Notes under the pieces: model-generated | What the model was told of the DNA's origin: nothing | Seen by the model: the letters and a program-made list of their open reading frames with translations, nothing else | The model's database searches: none | Assembly (NCBI GenBank): GCA_002496475.1 | Contig: DAJV01000137.1 | Location: 515 to 13,529 of the forward strand | DNA length: 13,015 nt | Reading direction: 5' to 3' | Origin: Vulcanisaeta sp. UBA163 | GTDB taxonomy: Archaea > Thermoproteota > Thermoprotei > Thermoproteales > Thermocladiaceae | Translations under genes and position numbers: made by a program | Part shown: positions 5,335-12,985 of the stretch, one piece after another | Layout: each line of letters begins with the position of its first letter | How positions within the stretch are numbered: position 1 is the stretch's first letter

Positions 5335-6588
5335 CTAGAATATTATTCGTTCTATATGAATATTTCCGTACTTGTTCCTCCTGGCGTGCCAATTGTTTAG
5401 GACTATTATTGTTGCCGTGCCTTCTTCAATTATTGCTGGTCCCTCAATCTTAACCTCAACAGGTAGTTCATCCTTATTATAAACGGGGACTTTCACGAAC
5501 TTCCCATCAACATATACATTTCGTTCCATGATCAATGCATCCTTAAGGCTCTTCGCGGTATCCATAACCTCATTAAGTCTCGGTTTAGGTAACCTATACG
5601 TCCCCTTAACGTAATAATTAACTATTTCTATTGGATTACCCCCTAGTCTAAATCCATACTCTGCGAAGTGCCTATCCTCAAAGCGCCTCATTACTGCCCT
5701 CAATGCCTGTTCATCAACTGGATAATCAAGTGGCACCCTTAATGTATATTCCTGCCCATAATACCTCATATCCAAGTAGTATTCGAAGGATACTGCTGTT
5801 GGGTCAATACCTTCACCGCGGAAGTCATTAACCACTTTATTTCTTAATTCATTAACTGTCCTTAACACCTCGTTAATGAATTCATTATTAATCATTATTT
5901 TGGATACCCCCGTCTCAACCGCGTCATGTATAACGTCCAGGTTCAACATTCCCCATGCGTTAAATACGCCGGCCGGTATTGCAGGGATTATGATTTTCCT
6001 AATACTTAATTCCTCAGCTATGAAGGGTGCAAACATGGGACCAGCACCACCGTGGGCTAGTAGGGCGAATTCTCTTGGATCATAACCTCGTTGAATGGAC
6101 ACGACCCTTATCACGTTTGTTGCCAATTCATTTGCAAGCTTAATAGCACCATATGCCGTCTCCTCAATTGATAGATTAAGCCTATTGGCAATGGGCTCAA
6201 AGGCCTTAATGGCCAATTCCTTATTAATCCTTAATGCACCACCTAGTAATTCCCCTGGATTTAGATAACCCGTTACTAAGTATGCATCTGTTAATGTTGG
6301 TTCTTTACCACCTCTATCGTAACATGCTGGTCCTGGGTATGAACCAGCGGCTCTAGGGCCTACCCTAAGTCTATTGGCCTCATCAAGCCACACAATGCTT
6401 GTACCACCCAACCCGGTTTCAAATACTTCCACAATAGGTATCATTGCTGGGTATCCCGGACTCATCCTTGAGGCTCCTATATAGTACTCACTCCTAGTTG
6501 GATAGTTAAGACTCCTTACGAGGGACGCCTTAGTCGTAGTACTCCCCCCATCAAGCACTATTATATTTTGTATTATTGAGGCTGTCAA
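5335..6588 (-). CDS. Hydantoinase/oxoprolinase A family protein (HyuA type), N-terminally truncated
   Basis: 417 residues matching the C-terminal two-thirds of HyuA-type proteins (hydantoinase A, acetophenone carboxylase, 5-oxoprolinase). VLDGGSTTTKASLV at 11-24 is the second ASKHA phosphate-binding motif, followed by VGPRAAGSYPGPACYDRGG near 77-94, EPTLTDAYLVTGYLNP, GYDPREFALLAHGGAGP at 168-184 and the C-terminal beta-rich region ending KIEGPAIIEEGTATI. Full-length members are about 650-700 residues, so the Hydant_A_N domain, roughly 250 residues, is absent. The only possible start is TTG 6588, with an in-frame stop five codons upstream and another gene ending 53 nt before it. No hyuB partner is in the window. 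The product probably cannot complete the ATP-dependent reaction, so I regard it as a remnant that remains open. Confidence 0.75.
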   Translation of the reverse strand: MTASIIQNIIVLDGGSTTTKASLVRSLNYPTRSEYYIGASRMSPGYPAMIPIVEVFETGLGGTSIVWLDEANRLRVGPRAAGSYPGPACYDRGGKEPTLTDAYLVTGYLNPGELLGGALRINKELAIKAFEPIANRLNLSIEETAYGAIKLANELATNVIRVVSIQRGYDPREFALLAHGGAGPMFAPFIAEELSIRKIIIPAIPAGVFNAWGMLNLDVIHDAVETGVSKIMINNEFINEVLRTVNELRNKVVNDFRGEGIDPTAVSFEYYLDMRYYGQEYTLRVPLDYPVDEQALRAVMRRFEDRHFAEYGFRLGGNPIEIVNYYVKGTYRLPKPRLNEVMDTAKSLKDALIMERNVYVDGKFVKVPVYNKDELPVEVKIEGPAIIEEGTATIIVLNNWHARRNKYGNIHIERIIF

Positions 6589-6640
6589 GCTAGGGTTTTC
6601 TTAAGAACATGGTGCCATAGATGTGCACTCAAGCAACGCT

Positions 6641-7174
6641 TCATCCAATTGCATTCTCACAAGGTTTCCTTAGGTCAAAGGCTAGGTCCTTCAGTACGTT
6701 ACCTTCAATCCCACTCTCCTCAAGTGATGCCTCCCTGAGTGCCATTGAGAGGAGTACGGCAGCGTCCATGTCTTGATAGACATTAATGAGCCTTATTAAC
6801 TCGTTAAGTAAGTCCCTTAACTTCATTATTAAGTAGTCACCAAATAATACGTGCTCATTGCTAATGCTGTAAAGCTCACTGATTAGCCGCCTACCTCTAT
6901 CCGTGACCCTAACCATCAGTTTGCCATTAACCAAATTTAACTCGATCAATCCTCCATTACTTAACTCATTCAAGTCTCTCAAGGCAGACCTACTAATGAG
7001 CGGTGGGTTCTCAAATACGTACCTAACAACATGCGATGCCAGGTAAGTTATAAGTAATAGTCTGTAAAGGCTTATTGAGGAACCCCTTGAGTACCAGACC
7101 ATGAATAGTAACGCGTACTTATTCGGCAACGCCCTAAACCTGGCGCGACCAATACTGACTTCTGGTAGCATCAT
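6641..7174 (-). CDS. Uncharacterised protein with a winged-helix-like segment
   Basis: I do not recognise the family. A helical first part (about 20-75) is followed by SRSALRDLNELSNGGLIELNLVNGKLMVRVTDRGRRLI, which looks like the recognition helix and beta-wing of a winged-helix DNA-binding domain. A helical C-terminal half (about 110-165) may serve in dimerisation. There are no transmembrane segments or cysteine pairs. The frame is open to ATG 7189, but ATG 7174 overlaps the TGA of the upstream SPOUT-like frame as ATGA, the usual coupled arrangement, and is preferred; that gives 177 residues. It therefore sits in one transcript with the THUMP/SPOUT gene and perhaps the truncated hydantoinase. 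A transcriptional regulator is only a guess. Confidence 0.6.
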   Translation of the reverse strand: MMLPEVSIGRARFRALPNKYALLFMVWYSRGSSISLYRLLLITYLASHVVRYVFENPPLISRSALRDLNELSNGGLIELNLVNGKLMVRVTDRGRRLISELYSISNEHVLFGDYLIMKLRDLLNELIRLINVYQDMDAAVLLSMALREASLEESGIEGNVLKDLAFDLRKPCENAIG

Positions 7175-7500
7175 TGTACCATTAGCCATGTTGTATATAT
7201 AACACTAATTGCATAGGTTAACGCAATGGCGGTCCTCATAGGGTGACCAGTCATGGGACCAAGCCTAATCTCATACATTGCCTTACTCCTTAGGCTTAAG
7301 CTAACATCCTCATACTCATTACCAAGTATTAAGCCGATCCTCAACCCCCTACTAAACGCCTCCTTACTCACCTCAATTAGTTTCTTCTCATTATAATTAG
7401 CATGCATTGACAACACTATGGGTATGTCAATACCATTCAGCGTCTCATCAACACTCACTACCTTAACCCTGTGCAGGGAATCAAGCCTTAAGGCCCTCAA
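7171..7500 (-). CDS. C-terminal SPOUT-like part of a split THUMP-containing RNA-modification protein
   Basis: The frame from TTG 7500 encodes 109 residues: SMHANYNEKKLIEVSKEAF, GLRIGLILGNEYEDVS, and MYEIRLGPMTGHPMRTAIALTYAISVIY at the end. The order ILGNE, then IRLGP, then a small-residue helix resembles the deep trefoil knot of SPOUT methyltransferases, where these loops bind S-adenosylmethionine. TTG 7500 is unlikely to be the true start. The same frame is open further upstream and reads LLVNRALRALRLDSLHRVKVV, which continues directly from LTKP in the overlapping THUMP frame if one base is removed near 7519-7526. I read it as the C-terminus of a single gene starting at 8123. The SPOUT assignment is by motif resemblance only. 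Confidence 0.6.
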   Translation of the reverse strand: MRALRLDSLHRVKVVSVDETLNGIDIPIVLSMHANYNEKKLIEVSKEAFSRGLRIGLILGNEYEDVSLSLRSKAMYEIRLGPMTGHPMRTAIALTYAISVIYTTWLMVQ

Positions 7501-7507
7501 TGCCCTA

Positions 7508-7984
7508 TTAACAAGTAATGGGTTTGGTTAATAGCCTAATCTCGATACCGAGTGCGTGACTAAGCCGTATTAAGTCCATCGTCTCATAAACTTCCTTAGG
7601 ACCCTCAACAATACTAACTACGCAGTTCACCCAATTAAAGGGTATTGTCTCCCTCCTCTTACGGAATAAATCCCTAGTTGAGTGAGCAATTATGATGGAG
7701 CCCTCCCTAACCTCGACGTATATTATGTAGTCGGGGTCCTCAAGGTCAGCCTTGGCGAATTGGGCTAGGTACTCGCCAAGCCTTTTTGAAAGTTCAATAC
7801 TGGTCATGAAACACTTTTTATCCATCCTTCTGACGATGACTTTAAACGTATCATTCTCATCCCTCATAGGGCTCAGCAATACCTCCTTAGCAGTTTCAAA
7901 TAACGTATTTAAGTCCCTATTAATTATCCGATCCACTATTGAAATGTGGGCTACATAATTAATATTCCTAATAACCATTAACAC
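7508..7984 (-). CDS. THUMP-domain part of a split RNA-modification protein
   Basis: This frame carries a THUMP RNA-binding domain: TFKVIVRRMDKKCFMTSIELSKRLGEYL, then DLEDPDYIIYVEVREGSIIIAHS, matching the F.v.vkR......tS.e......lg......vdL.nPd..i.vev pattern. A segment VVSIVEGPKEVYETMDLIRLSHALGIEIRLLTKP follows, which looks like the start of a SPOUT domain. GTG 7984 is only the first usable start of the frame. It stays open to 8119 and encodes LVTFEPYARSISPYDLLSRINCGW upstream, so the annotated start is artificial. The stop at 7508-7510 comes right after a one-base shift (LTKPITC stop). THUMP proteins act on tRNA or rRNA; the exact substrate is unknown. Confidence 0.65.
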   Translation of the reverse strand: MLMVIRNINYVAHISIVDRIINRDLNTLFETAKEVLLSPMRDENDTFKVIVRRMDKKCFMTSIELSKRLGEYLAQFAKADLEDPDYIIYVEVREGSIIIAHSTRDLFRKRRETIPFNWVNCVVSIVEGPKEVYETMDLIRLSHALGIEIRLLTKPITC

Positions 7985-8173
7985 ATTCGGATCACAACTA
8001 CTTAAATCTATGATGGACCTATTACGTCCCCATTCAATTACCCAGCCGCAGTTTATTCTTGACAGCAGGTCATATGGACTTATACTCCTTGCATAGGGTT
8101 CGAATGTTACTAAAAACCCTCATTATCACCTTATAATTAAGCTGGTCTTGTGAATTTAAAAGCCATTAAGTTA

Positions 8174-9418
8174 CTATGGTTCAGCAAGTAATGACAAGGC
8201 CGCAGTCTTTATATCACTAATGACATCGCTAAGGAGCACATGCTCATCAGGTGCATGCGCGGTTTCCTTGGATGTCATCCAGACAGCCACGGGTATACCG
8301 CGTGCCCTTAGGTAACGTGCATATGTACCGCCGCCAATACCAAGTAGCTTCGGCTCTAATCCCTTCACAATCCTTATCGCCTTAGCCAGTCTCTTAACGA
8401 CCTCACTATTTGCGCTAGTTGGTTGTACGGGATCCTCCCTACTGATAATTTCTACATCGACCTTACATCCATGGGCATTACAGTAGTTATTTGCCGTGTC
8501 CTTAATTACCCTGAGGACTTCATCAATACTGTACTTAGGCAGTACTCTACAGTCAATGTGGAATACGTGCCTGCCGGGTATTGTGTTTACGTTACCTACG
8601 TTTGGTTCCACCTTGGTTGGTTCAAAGGTTGACCTTGGTGGTATGAACAATGGGTCTTCGTAGTTGAAGACCTCGTGTAGTTTCCTATCTATTTCAAGTG
8701 TTAATTCACTACCTAGCCTATATGCATTAAGTCCAAGTTCAGGGAGAGACGCGTGGGCCTGCCTACCGTACACGGTTATCCTTACCCAGAGTATTCCCTT
8801 CTCAGCAATCTCTATCATTGTACCTTCTGCATTACCGGCATCTGGTACGACGACCAAGTCCCTACCTGTTATTAGGTTGGGTTCCCTATTAATTATGTAT
8901 TGAATGCCGTACTTGCTACCAACCTCCTCGTCACTTGCTAATATAAGTCCGTAGTTAATGGGTGGCTTAATACCGAGCTCCCTAAGCACCTTGCCAACTG
9001 TTATTCCCATTACTATTCCCTGCCCATCATCCTCAACACCCCTACCATAGATCGTATCACCAACTACCGTGGCCTTGAATGGTTCATAATTCCACAATGA
9101 CCTGTCGCCCTCAGGCACAGTATCCATGTGCGCAATAACCCAGTAGGTCCTTGATTGATCGACACCCCCTATCACAGCCACAATGTTGGGCCTAGAACCC
9201 CTACTAACCCTGGGGTCGGGGGCTTCGATTACCCTTACTTCATCGAAGTAATTCCTAACAATGCCAAGTAGGTAATTAGCCCTGTCCCATTCGCCATCAC
9301 CCTCATTCTCAGGAGCCAGCGCCTTTATTGGTATGAATTTCCTGTATAATTCGACTACGAATTCCCTTTGATTGTTTATGTATTTCAACACTTCGTTTAA
9401 ATCATGTGCCGCACCCAC
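8174..9418 (-). CDS. M20-family metallopeptidase (ArgE/DapE/carboxypeptidase type)
   Basis: 414 residues, full length for the group often labelled succinyl-diaminopimelate desuccinylase-like. The dinuclear zinc site is complete: AHMDT with His97 and catalytic Asp99, GRGVEDDGQG with bridging Asp130, SDEEVGS with general base Glu164 and ligand Glu165, VPDAGN with Asp193, and ETAHAPDEH with His388. The lid/dimerisation domain has GRQAHASLPELGLNA with His222. The consensus RPNIVA, LWNYEPFK, EIAEKGILW, STFEPTK, NTIPGRHVFHIDCRVLP and GIGGGTYARYLR blocks are all present. It hydrolyses an amide or peptide bond in the cytoplasm; the substrate (acylated amino acid, dipeptide, or an arginine/lysine precursor) cannot be fixed from sequence. 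The start is GTG 9418, with no nearby ATG; ACTAAATA (9449-9442, minus strand) about 27 nt upstream suggests a leaderless mRNA. Confidence 0.92.
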   Translation of the reverse strand: MGAAHDLNEVLKYINNQREFVVELYRKFIPIKALAPENEGDGEWDRANYLLGIVRNYFDEVRVIEAPDPRVSRGSRPNIVAVIGGVDQSRTYWVIAHMDTVPEGDRSLWNYEPFKATVVGDTIYGRGVEDDGQGIVMGITVGKVLRELGIKPPINYGLILASDEEVGSKYGIQYIINREPNLITGRDLVVVPDAGNAEGTMIEIAEKGILWVRITVYGRQAHASLPELGLNAYRLGSELTLEIDRKLHEVFNYEDPLFIPPRSTFEPTKVEPNVGNVNTIPGRHVFHIDCRVLPKYSIDEVLRVIKDTANNYCNAHGCKVDVEIISREDPVQPTSANSEVVKRLAKAIRIVKGLEPKLLGIGGGTYARYLRARGIPVAVWMTSKETAHAPDEHVLLSDVISDIKTAALSLLAEP

Positions 9419-9536
9419 GGAGAGACACAGCTAATGCTTACTATTTAGTTTTACGCTATGTTTAGCATTGTTATTTTACGTTATCACCTGAAACAATGCT
9501 TAAATTAGTACTTTATTTAGTGATTCATGATTATGA
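9419..9536. promoter_or_regulatory. Divergent promoter region of the M20 peptidase and hemA with a repeated AATGCTTA motif
   Basis: The 118-bp gap carries three copies of a short motif: AATGCTTA at 9433-9440, its inverse TTTAGCATT at 9461-9469, and CAATGCTTAAA at 9494-9504. Spacing is roughly 28 and 34 bp. TTTTACG(C/T)TAT also occurs twice (from 9450 and from 9474). A TATA-like CTTTATTTAG at 9511-9520 serves hemA, and ACTAAATA on the minus strand (9449-9442) serves the peptidase. The repeated motif next to both promoters could be a regulator operator, but the region is AT-rich and chance is not excluded. Confidence 0.4.
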
Positions 9537-10721
9537 ATGGCTAAGGTTAAGGCTTTAGTAATGACTTATCGGGATTATGATCTCGATACATTGGCTAAGG
9601 CGTACTTCATGAACGAAGAATTAGGTAAAATATATGAATCACATAACTCCCTAGTTGCATTGGAGACATGTAATAGGGTTGAATTTTACCTGGATGGTGA
9701 TGCTGATGAGGAGGAATTGATTAAATTAATCAACGGCAAGGCCGGGATCAGGCCCAGGGTACTCTATGACTTGGATGCAATTAAGCACCTATTGTTGGTG
9801 ACCACTGGACTTGACTCAATGTTCTTAGGTGAGAGGGAGATCCTTTCACAGGTTAAGAGGGCGTATGGCGCGGGTAAACCATCTACAAGACTGAGGATAC
9901 TATTTGAATCAGCCATTAGGTTTGGAGAAAGCTTTAGGCGTAGGTATAACCTTTACGATATATCCTTCGTGAAGTTCCTCTCAGACTACCTAATGAAACA
10001 CATAGACAGGTCAAGTAGGATTCTTGTTGTTGGTGGTGGTGAGGTTGCCAGGGGCATCGTTAGGGAACTCCTTAGGAATAACTACAATAATGTAACAATT
10101 GTAAATAGGTCCCTCGACAAGATTAAATATGAGTTTGGGGACTCAGTGAGACTTTTGGGGCTTAATTATTTAATGAATGAATTAATGACCAGTAGGTATG
10201 ACACAATGATCGTGGCAATATCGACACAGAACCCATTAATTAATTCCGATGCCATGGACGATCACTCACTACCCAGCTTAATAATTGACGTCTCCACTCC
10301 AAGCGCGGTGAAGTTACAGGGCAATGGACATGTGAGGGTGATTAGACTTGAGGAATTGAAGGAGCCCTACCTAGAGTACGTTAATGGCAGAAGTAACATA
10401 GTTGAGAAGTTATTGGAGATAGAAGCCGAGGCAGGTAGGATAATGAGACTGATCATGCGCAGTGACGCTGACGCCGTAATCAGAGACGTCATGAAATTCA
10501 TCGAAGAGATCAGGATGGAGGAAGTTAGGGAGGCATTAAGCGCCCTTAGTAGTGGCATGGATGCTAGGACCGTGATTGATGCAATGAGTAGATCCCTCAT
10601 AAAGAGGATAATGCATAATTACCTGGAAAACATGAGGAGATATGCTGAGAATGGCGATAATGACACTGTCGAGAAATTAAGGAGTTATTTAATGATGATC
10701 AAGTCAGGGGAAGATCAATGA
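9537..10721 (+). CDS. hemA: Glutamyl-tRNA reductase
   Basis: 394 residues, first committed enzyme of the C5 pathway: reduces glutamyl-tRNA(Glu) with NADPH to glutamate-1-semialdehyde in tetrapyrrole synthesis. The N-terminal catalytic domain has LVALETCNRVEFYL with nucleophile Cys45; GLDSMFLGEREILSQVKRAY at 91-110 is the conserved signature. A Rossmann domain follows with RILVVGGGEVARGIV at 161-175, and a helical C-terminal dimerisation domain spans about 300-394. The start ATG 9537 gives MAKVKALVMTYRDYD; an overlapping ATG 9533 is out of frame. The 3' end overlaps that of the convergent hemL by 7 bp, so the two consecutive pathway enzymes are neighbours but on opposite strands and not in one operon. 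Confidence 0.96.
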   Translation: MAKVKALVMTYRDYDLDTLAKAYFMNEELGKIYESHNSLVALETCNRVEFYLDGDADEEELIKLINGKAGIRPRVLYDLDAIKHLLLVTTGLDSMFLGEREILSQVKRAYGAGKPSTRLRILFESAIRFGESFRRRYNLYDISFVKFLSDYLMKHIDRSSRILVVGGGEVARGIVRELLRNNYNNVTIVNRSLDKIKYEFGDSVRLLGLNYLMNELMTSRYDTMIVAISTQNPLINSDAMDDHSLPSLIIDVSTPSAVKLQGNGHVRVIRLEELKEPYLEYVNGRSNIVEKLLEIEAEAGRIMRLIMRSDADAVIRDVMKFIEEIRMEEVREALSALSSGMDARTVIDAMSRSLIKRIMHNYLENMRRYAENGDNDTVEKLRSYLMMIKSGEDQ

Positions 10722-11995
10722 TACTTAATAACCCTGGCTGAATCCTCTATCTGCCTAAGTGTTTCCTCAACAACCTCAGTACTATGGCTGGAACTCGTGA
10801 AAATCGCTTCAAACTGACTGGGGGCTATGAAGACACCGCGTCTCAGTAACTCATCATGAAACCTGAGGTATAGTTTAGTATCTGATTTGTTAGCCGTCTC
10901 ATGGTCAATAACCTCACCCCCTGTGAAGAATACCTGGAGCATTGTTGGCGCCCAATTAACCACATGCTCAATACCAAGCCTACCAAGCACATCATTAATA
11001 CCCTCGGCTAGTTTACGGGATGCATTAATGGCGGTATCATATGCATTTGTAGTCTCCAAAACCTCTATTGTGGCTAGCCCAGCTATCATAGATATTGGAT
11101 GGCCGTTGAATGTACCGGCGTTGAAGACGGGGCCCTTCGGTGAGAGCAAGTCCATTACCTCATCACGAGCACCCACGGCACCCACTGGGAAACCACCACC
11201 AATTATCTTACCCAGGGTTGTTATATCCGCATTAACGCCATAATACCTCTGGGCGCCACCAAGTCCAAGCCTATAACCAGTGACCACCTCATCAAGTATT
11301 AGCAGAGTCCCGTACCTATCTGCAATCTCCCTAAGTCCCTTAAGGAAGCCTTCCCTGGGCGGTATTATGCCGTAATTAGCCATGATTGGCTCGGCAATTA
11401 TCGCTGCCACGTCATTACCCTCACCCCTCATTATCCTCTCCACACTATCTAGGTCATTATACCTAGCCACAAGTGTTAATTTAGCCACATCCTCAGGGAC
11501 ACCGGCTGATGATGGGGCGCCAAAATGCGCCGCTGCACTGCCTGCTTTAACCAGTACATAATCAACGGCACCATGGTAGCAACCCTCAAACTTCAGTATT
11601 TTCCTACGCTTTGTGTAGCCACGTGCAAGCCTAATGGCCGTCAATACGGCCTCACCACCACTATTTACAAACCTGACTCTTTTAATACTTGGGAAGTGGT
11701 TCACGATCTTCTTAGCCAGCAGTACCTCAACCTCAGTTGGTGCCCCGTAAAGCCAACCCTTGCCTACGTAATCCATTACACGCCTAGCAACGGATTCAGG
11801 AGCATGACCAAGAATTAGTGGTCCATAGCCAAGTACATAGTCTATTAATCGATTACCATCCACAGTAAAGAGGTATGGACCCTTACCCTCCCTTACGAAA
11901 AATGGGTACGGCTTAATTGCGGCCCTGACTGGACTATCTACTCCACCAACAAGGACCCTCTGTGCCTCCTCATATAATCTCCTGGACTCACTCAT
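10715..11995 (-). CDS. hemL: Glutamate-1-semialdehyde 2,1-aminomutase
   Basis: 426 residues, class III PLP-dependent aminotransferase fold; converts glutamate-1-semialdehyde, the product of HemA, to 5-aminolevulinate. Visible motifs are GGVDSPVRA near 17-25, GAPTEVEVLLAKKI at 84-97, RFVNSGGEAVLTAIRLAR at 108-125, ILKFEGCYHGAVD at 133-145, LLILDEVVTGYR with PLP-ring Asp235, and TTLGKIIGGGFPVGA with Schiff-base Lys263. NSGGEA replaces the usual NSGTEA at the phosphate-binding turn, a small departure. The start ATG 11995 is preceded by a TATA-like AAACTTAAT at 12029-12021 (minus strand). It is divergent from ndk across 84 bp and convergent with hemA. Confidence 0.96.
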   Translation of the reverse strand: MSESRRLYEEAQRVLVGGVDSPVRAAIKPYPFFVREGKGPYLFTVDGNRLIDYVLGYGPLILGHAPESVARRVMDYVGKGWLYGAPTEVEVLLAKKIVNHFPSIKRVRFVNSGGEAVLTAIRLARGYTKRRKILKFEGCYHGAVDYVLVKAGSAAAHFGAPSSAGVPEDVAKLTLVARYNDLDSVERIMRGEGNDVAAIIAEPIMANYGIIPPREGFLKGLREIADRYGTLLILDEVVTGYRLGLGGAQRYYGVNADITTLGKIIGGGFPVGAVGARDEVMDLLSPKGPVFNAGTFNGHPISMIAGLATIEVLETTNAYDTAINASRKLAEGINDVLGRLGIEHVVNWAPTMLQVFFTGGEVIDHETANKSDTKLYLRFHDELLRRGVFIAPSQFEAIFTSSSHSTEVVEETLRQIEDSARVIKYH

Positions 11996-12045
11996 TACTT
12001 ATCTGAAGGTGGTCCACCCCATTAAGTTTTACCCTGGATCGTAAT

Positions 12046-12054
12046 ACTTTAAAG
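12046..12054 (+). promoter_or_regulatory. TATA box of ndk
   Basis: ACTTTAAAG at 12046-12054 is centred about 30 nt before ATG 12080, with no ribosome site in the short stretch between. This implies a very short leader. It lies in the 84-bp divergent hemL/ndk promoter region. Confidence 0.5.
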
Positions 12055-12079
12055 AGGTTTTGCATTACCGATTCGTAGT

Positions 12080-12628
12080 ATGATTGAGAGAACCCTCGTC
12101 ATAGTAAAGCCAGATGCAGTTAAAAAGGGATTGATAGGGGAGGTAATCAGTAGGTTCGAGAGAGTTGGCCTAAGGATCATTGCAATGAAAATGATCAGGC
12201 TAAGTAAGGAGGAGGCGGCAAAGTTCTACCCAAGTGATGAGAATTGGCTACGTTCAGTTGGCGGCAAGACCCTGAGGTCTTACTCTGAGGTTGGGAAGGA
12301 CCCAAAGGCTGACTTGGGTACGGATGACCCAGTGGAGATTGGGAAGATAATTAGGGGTTGGCTTGCTGACTACCTATCAATGGGCCCAATAGTGGTCATG
12401 GTGCTGGAGGGCAATAGGGCTGTTGAGGTTGTTAGGAAGATTGTGGGCTCAACAACGCCTTACTCATCACCACCAGGCACAATAAGGGGAGATTACTCAG
12501 TGGACAGTCCAGACCTCGCAAACCTGGAGAAGAGGGCTTTATTCAACTTGGTCCACGCAAGCGACAGCCCTAAGGAAGCCGAGAGAGAAATTAAATTCTT
12601 TTTCCACGAGAATGAACTTATAGATTAA
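12080..12628 (+). CDS. ndk: Nucleoside diphosphate kinase, long archaeal form
   Basis: 182 residues; exchanges the terminal phosphate between NTPs and NDPs through a phosphohistidine. MIERTLVIVKPDAVKKGLIGEV carries Lys10, and PPGTIRGDY (131-139) and NLVHASDSPKEAEREI hold Arg136, Asn156 and the active-site His159. Typical enzymes have about 150 residues. The excess lies between KFYPSDENW (about 48) and MGPIVVMVLEG (101), where this protein has roughly 30 extra residues including LRSVGGKTLRSYSEVGKDPKADLG. As I recall, a similar insertion occurs in other crenarchaeal Ndk proteins, so it is a lineage feature rather than damage. Its own promoter lies upstream. Confidence 0.95.
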   Translation: MIERTLVIVKPDAVKKGLIGEVISRFERVGLRIIAMKMIRLSKEEAAKFYPSDENWLRSVGGKTLRSYSEVGKDPKADLGTDDPVEIGKIIRGWLADYLSMGPIVVMVLEGNRAVEVVRKIVGSTTPYSSPPGTIRGDYSVDSPDLANLEKRALFNLVHASDSPKEAEREIKFFFHENELID

Positions 12629-12641
12629 ATAAACAGCAAGC

Positions 12642-12660
12642 CCTCAGTCCTATTCTGAGG
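12642..12660. terminator. Short inverted repeat after ndk, possible terminator
   Basis: CCTCAG (12642-12647) and CTGAGG (12655-12660) form a 6-bp stem with a 7-nt loop, 14 nt after the ndk stop, followed by TTTAAAC rather than a T-run. Archaeal termination usually depends on oligo-T and not on hairpins, so the role is uncertain. Confidence 0.3.
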
Positions 12661-12712
12661 TTTAAACTATGGTTGGACAATGGATGCTAGGCTTAGGAGG
12701 ATCCCTAACTAT

Positions 12713-12985
12713 TCATGGAAAAACGATAACCGCTCCTAGCCACACACTGAGCCCGCCTAAGCACTGCCTATCCACAGTCACCCTCCTCACGATCCAGGCC
12801 CTCTCGCTTGTTTTTATTGGTTGTATCATTTCGTTCATTATTCTCAATGGGTCGTAGTCGCGGCTGAGGACAATGCACCTAGGCCTACTGAGACACTTCC
12901 TTGCTGCCCTCGCCTCGGCTGGTTCGTCATTGGCGAGTACGTAGTCTAGGCTTAACTCCCTAAGCCAACTTAATCCTTGGCTTGG
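12713..12985 (-). pseudogene. Unrecognised minus-strand coding segment with PIN/FEN-like sequence, no start
   Basis: The minus strand is open from 12985 to the TGA at 12715-12713 (90 codons) and reads like protein: LRELSLDYVLANDEPAEARAARKC, then IVLSRDYDPLRI, then TSERAWIVRRVTVDRQCLGG. The order L..L...YV.A..E..AEA.AA and VLSRDYDPL resembles the metal-binding core of FEN/XPG-type PIN nucleases (AP.EGEAQAA and SQDYDSLLF). The similarity is short and the rest does not match FEN1. No ATG, GTG or TTG opens the frame before the PAEA block. An adjacent frame, LLEARAQGSDQAKD from 13014 to 12973, ends where this one becomes plausible, so a further one-base shift or a start beyond the window are both possible. 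Codon use looks like the neighbouring genes. Confidence 0.4.

Larger units (their letters stand above)
7171..8123 (-). pseudogene. Reconstructed full-length THUMP/SPOUT-like gene with two one-base frameshifts
   Basis: Joining three overlapping frames gives one protein of about 316 residues. ATG 8123, preceded by GGTGAT at 8130-8125 and a TATA-like TTTTAAAT at 8161-8154, reads M-R-V. Dropping one T from the five-T run (8116-8112, minus strand) continues as LVTFEPYARSI into the THUMP frame. Dropping one base near 7519-7526 continues LTKP into LLVNRALRALRL of the SPOUT-like frame. Both lesions are single-base insertions in the same direction, in or next to short homopolymers. All three segments have protein-like composition and no other stops, so the frames are either sequencing errors, very recent mutations, or recoding sites. 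Confidence 0.65.

Noticed and set aside
12669..12857. 62-codon plus-strand ORF after ndk
   Set aside because: It has no protein-like motifs and is antisense to the more plausible minus-strand frame.
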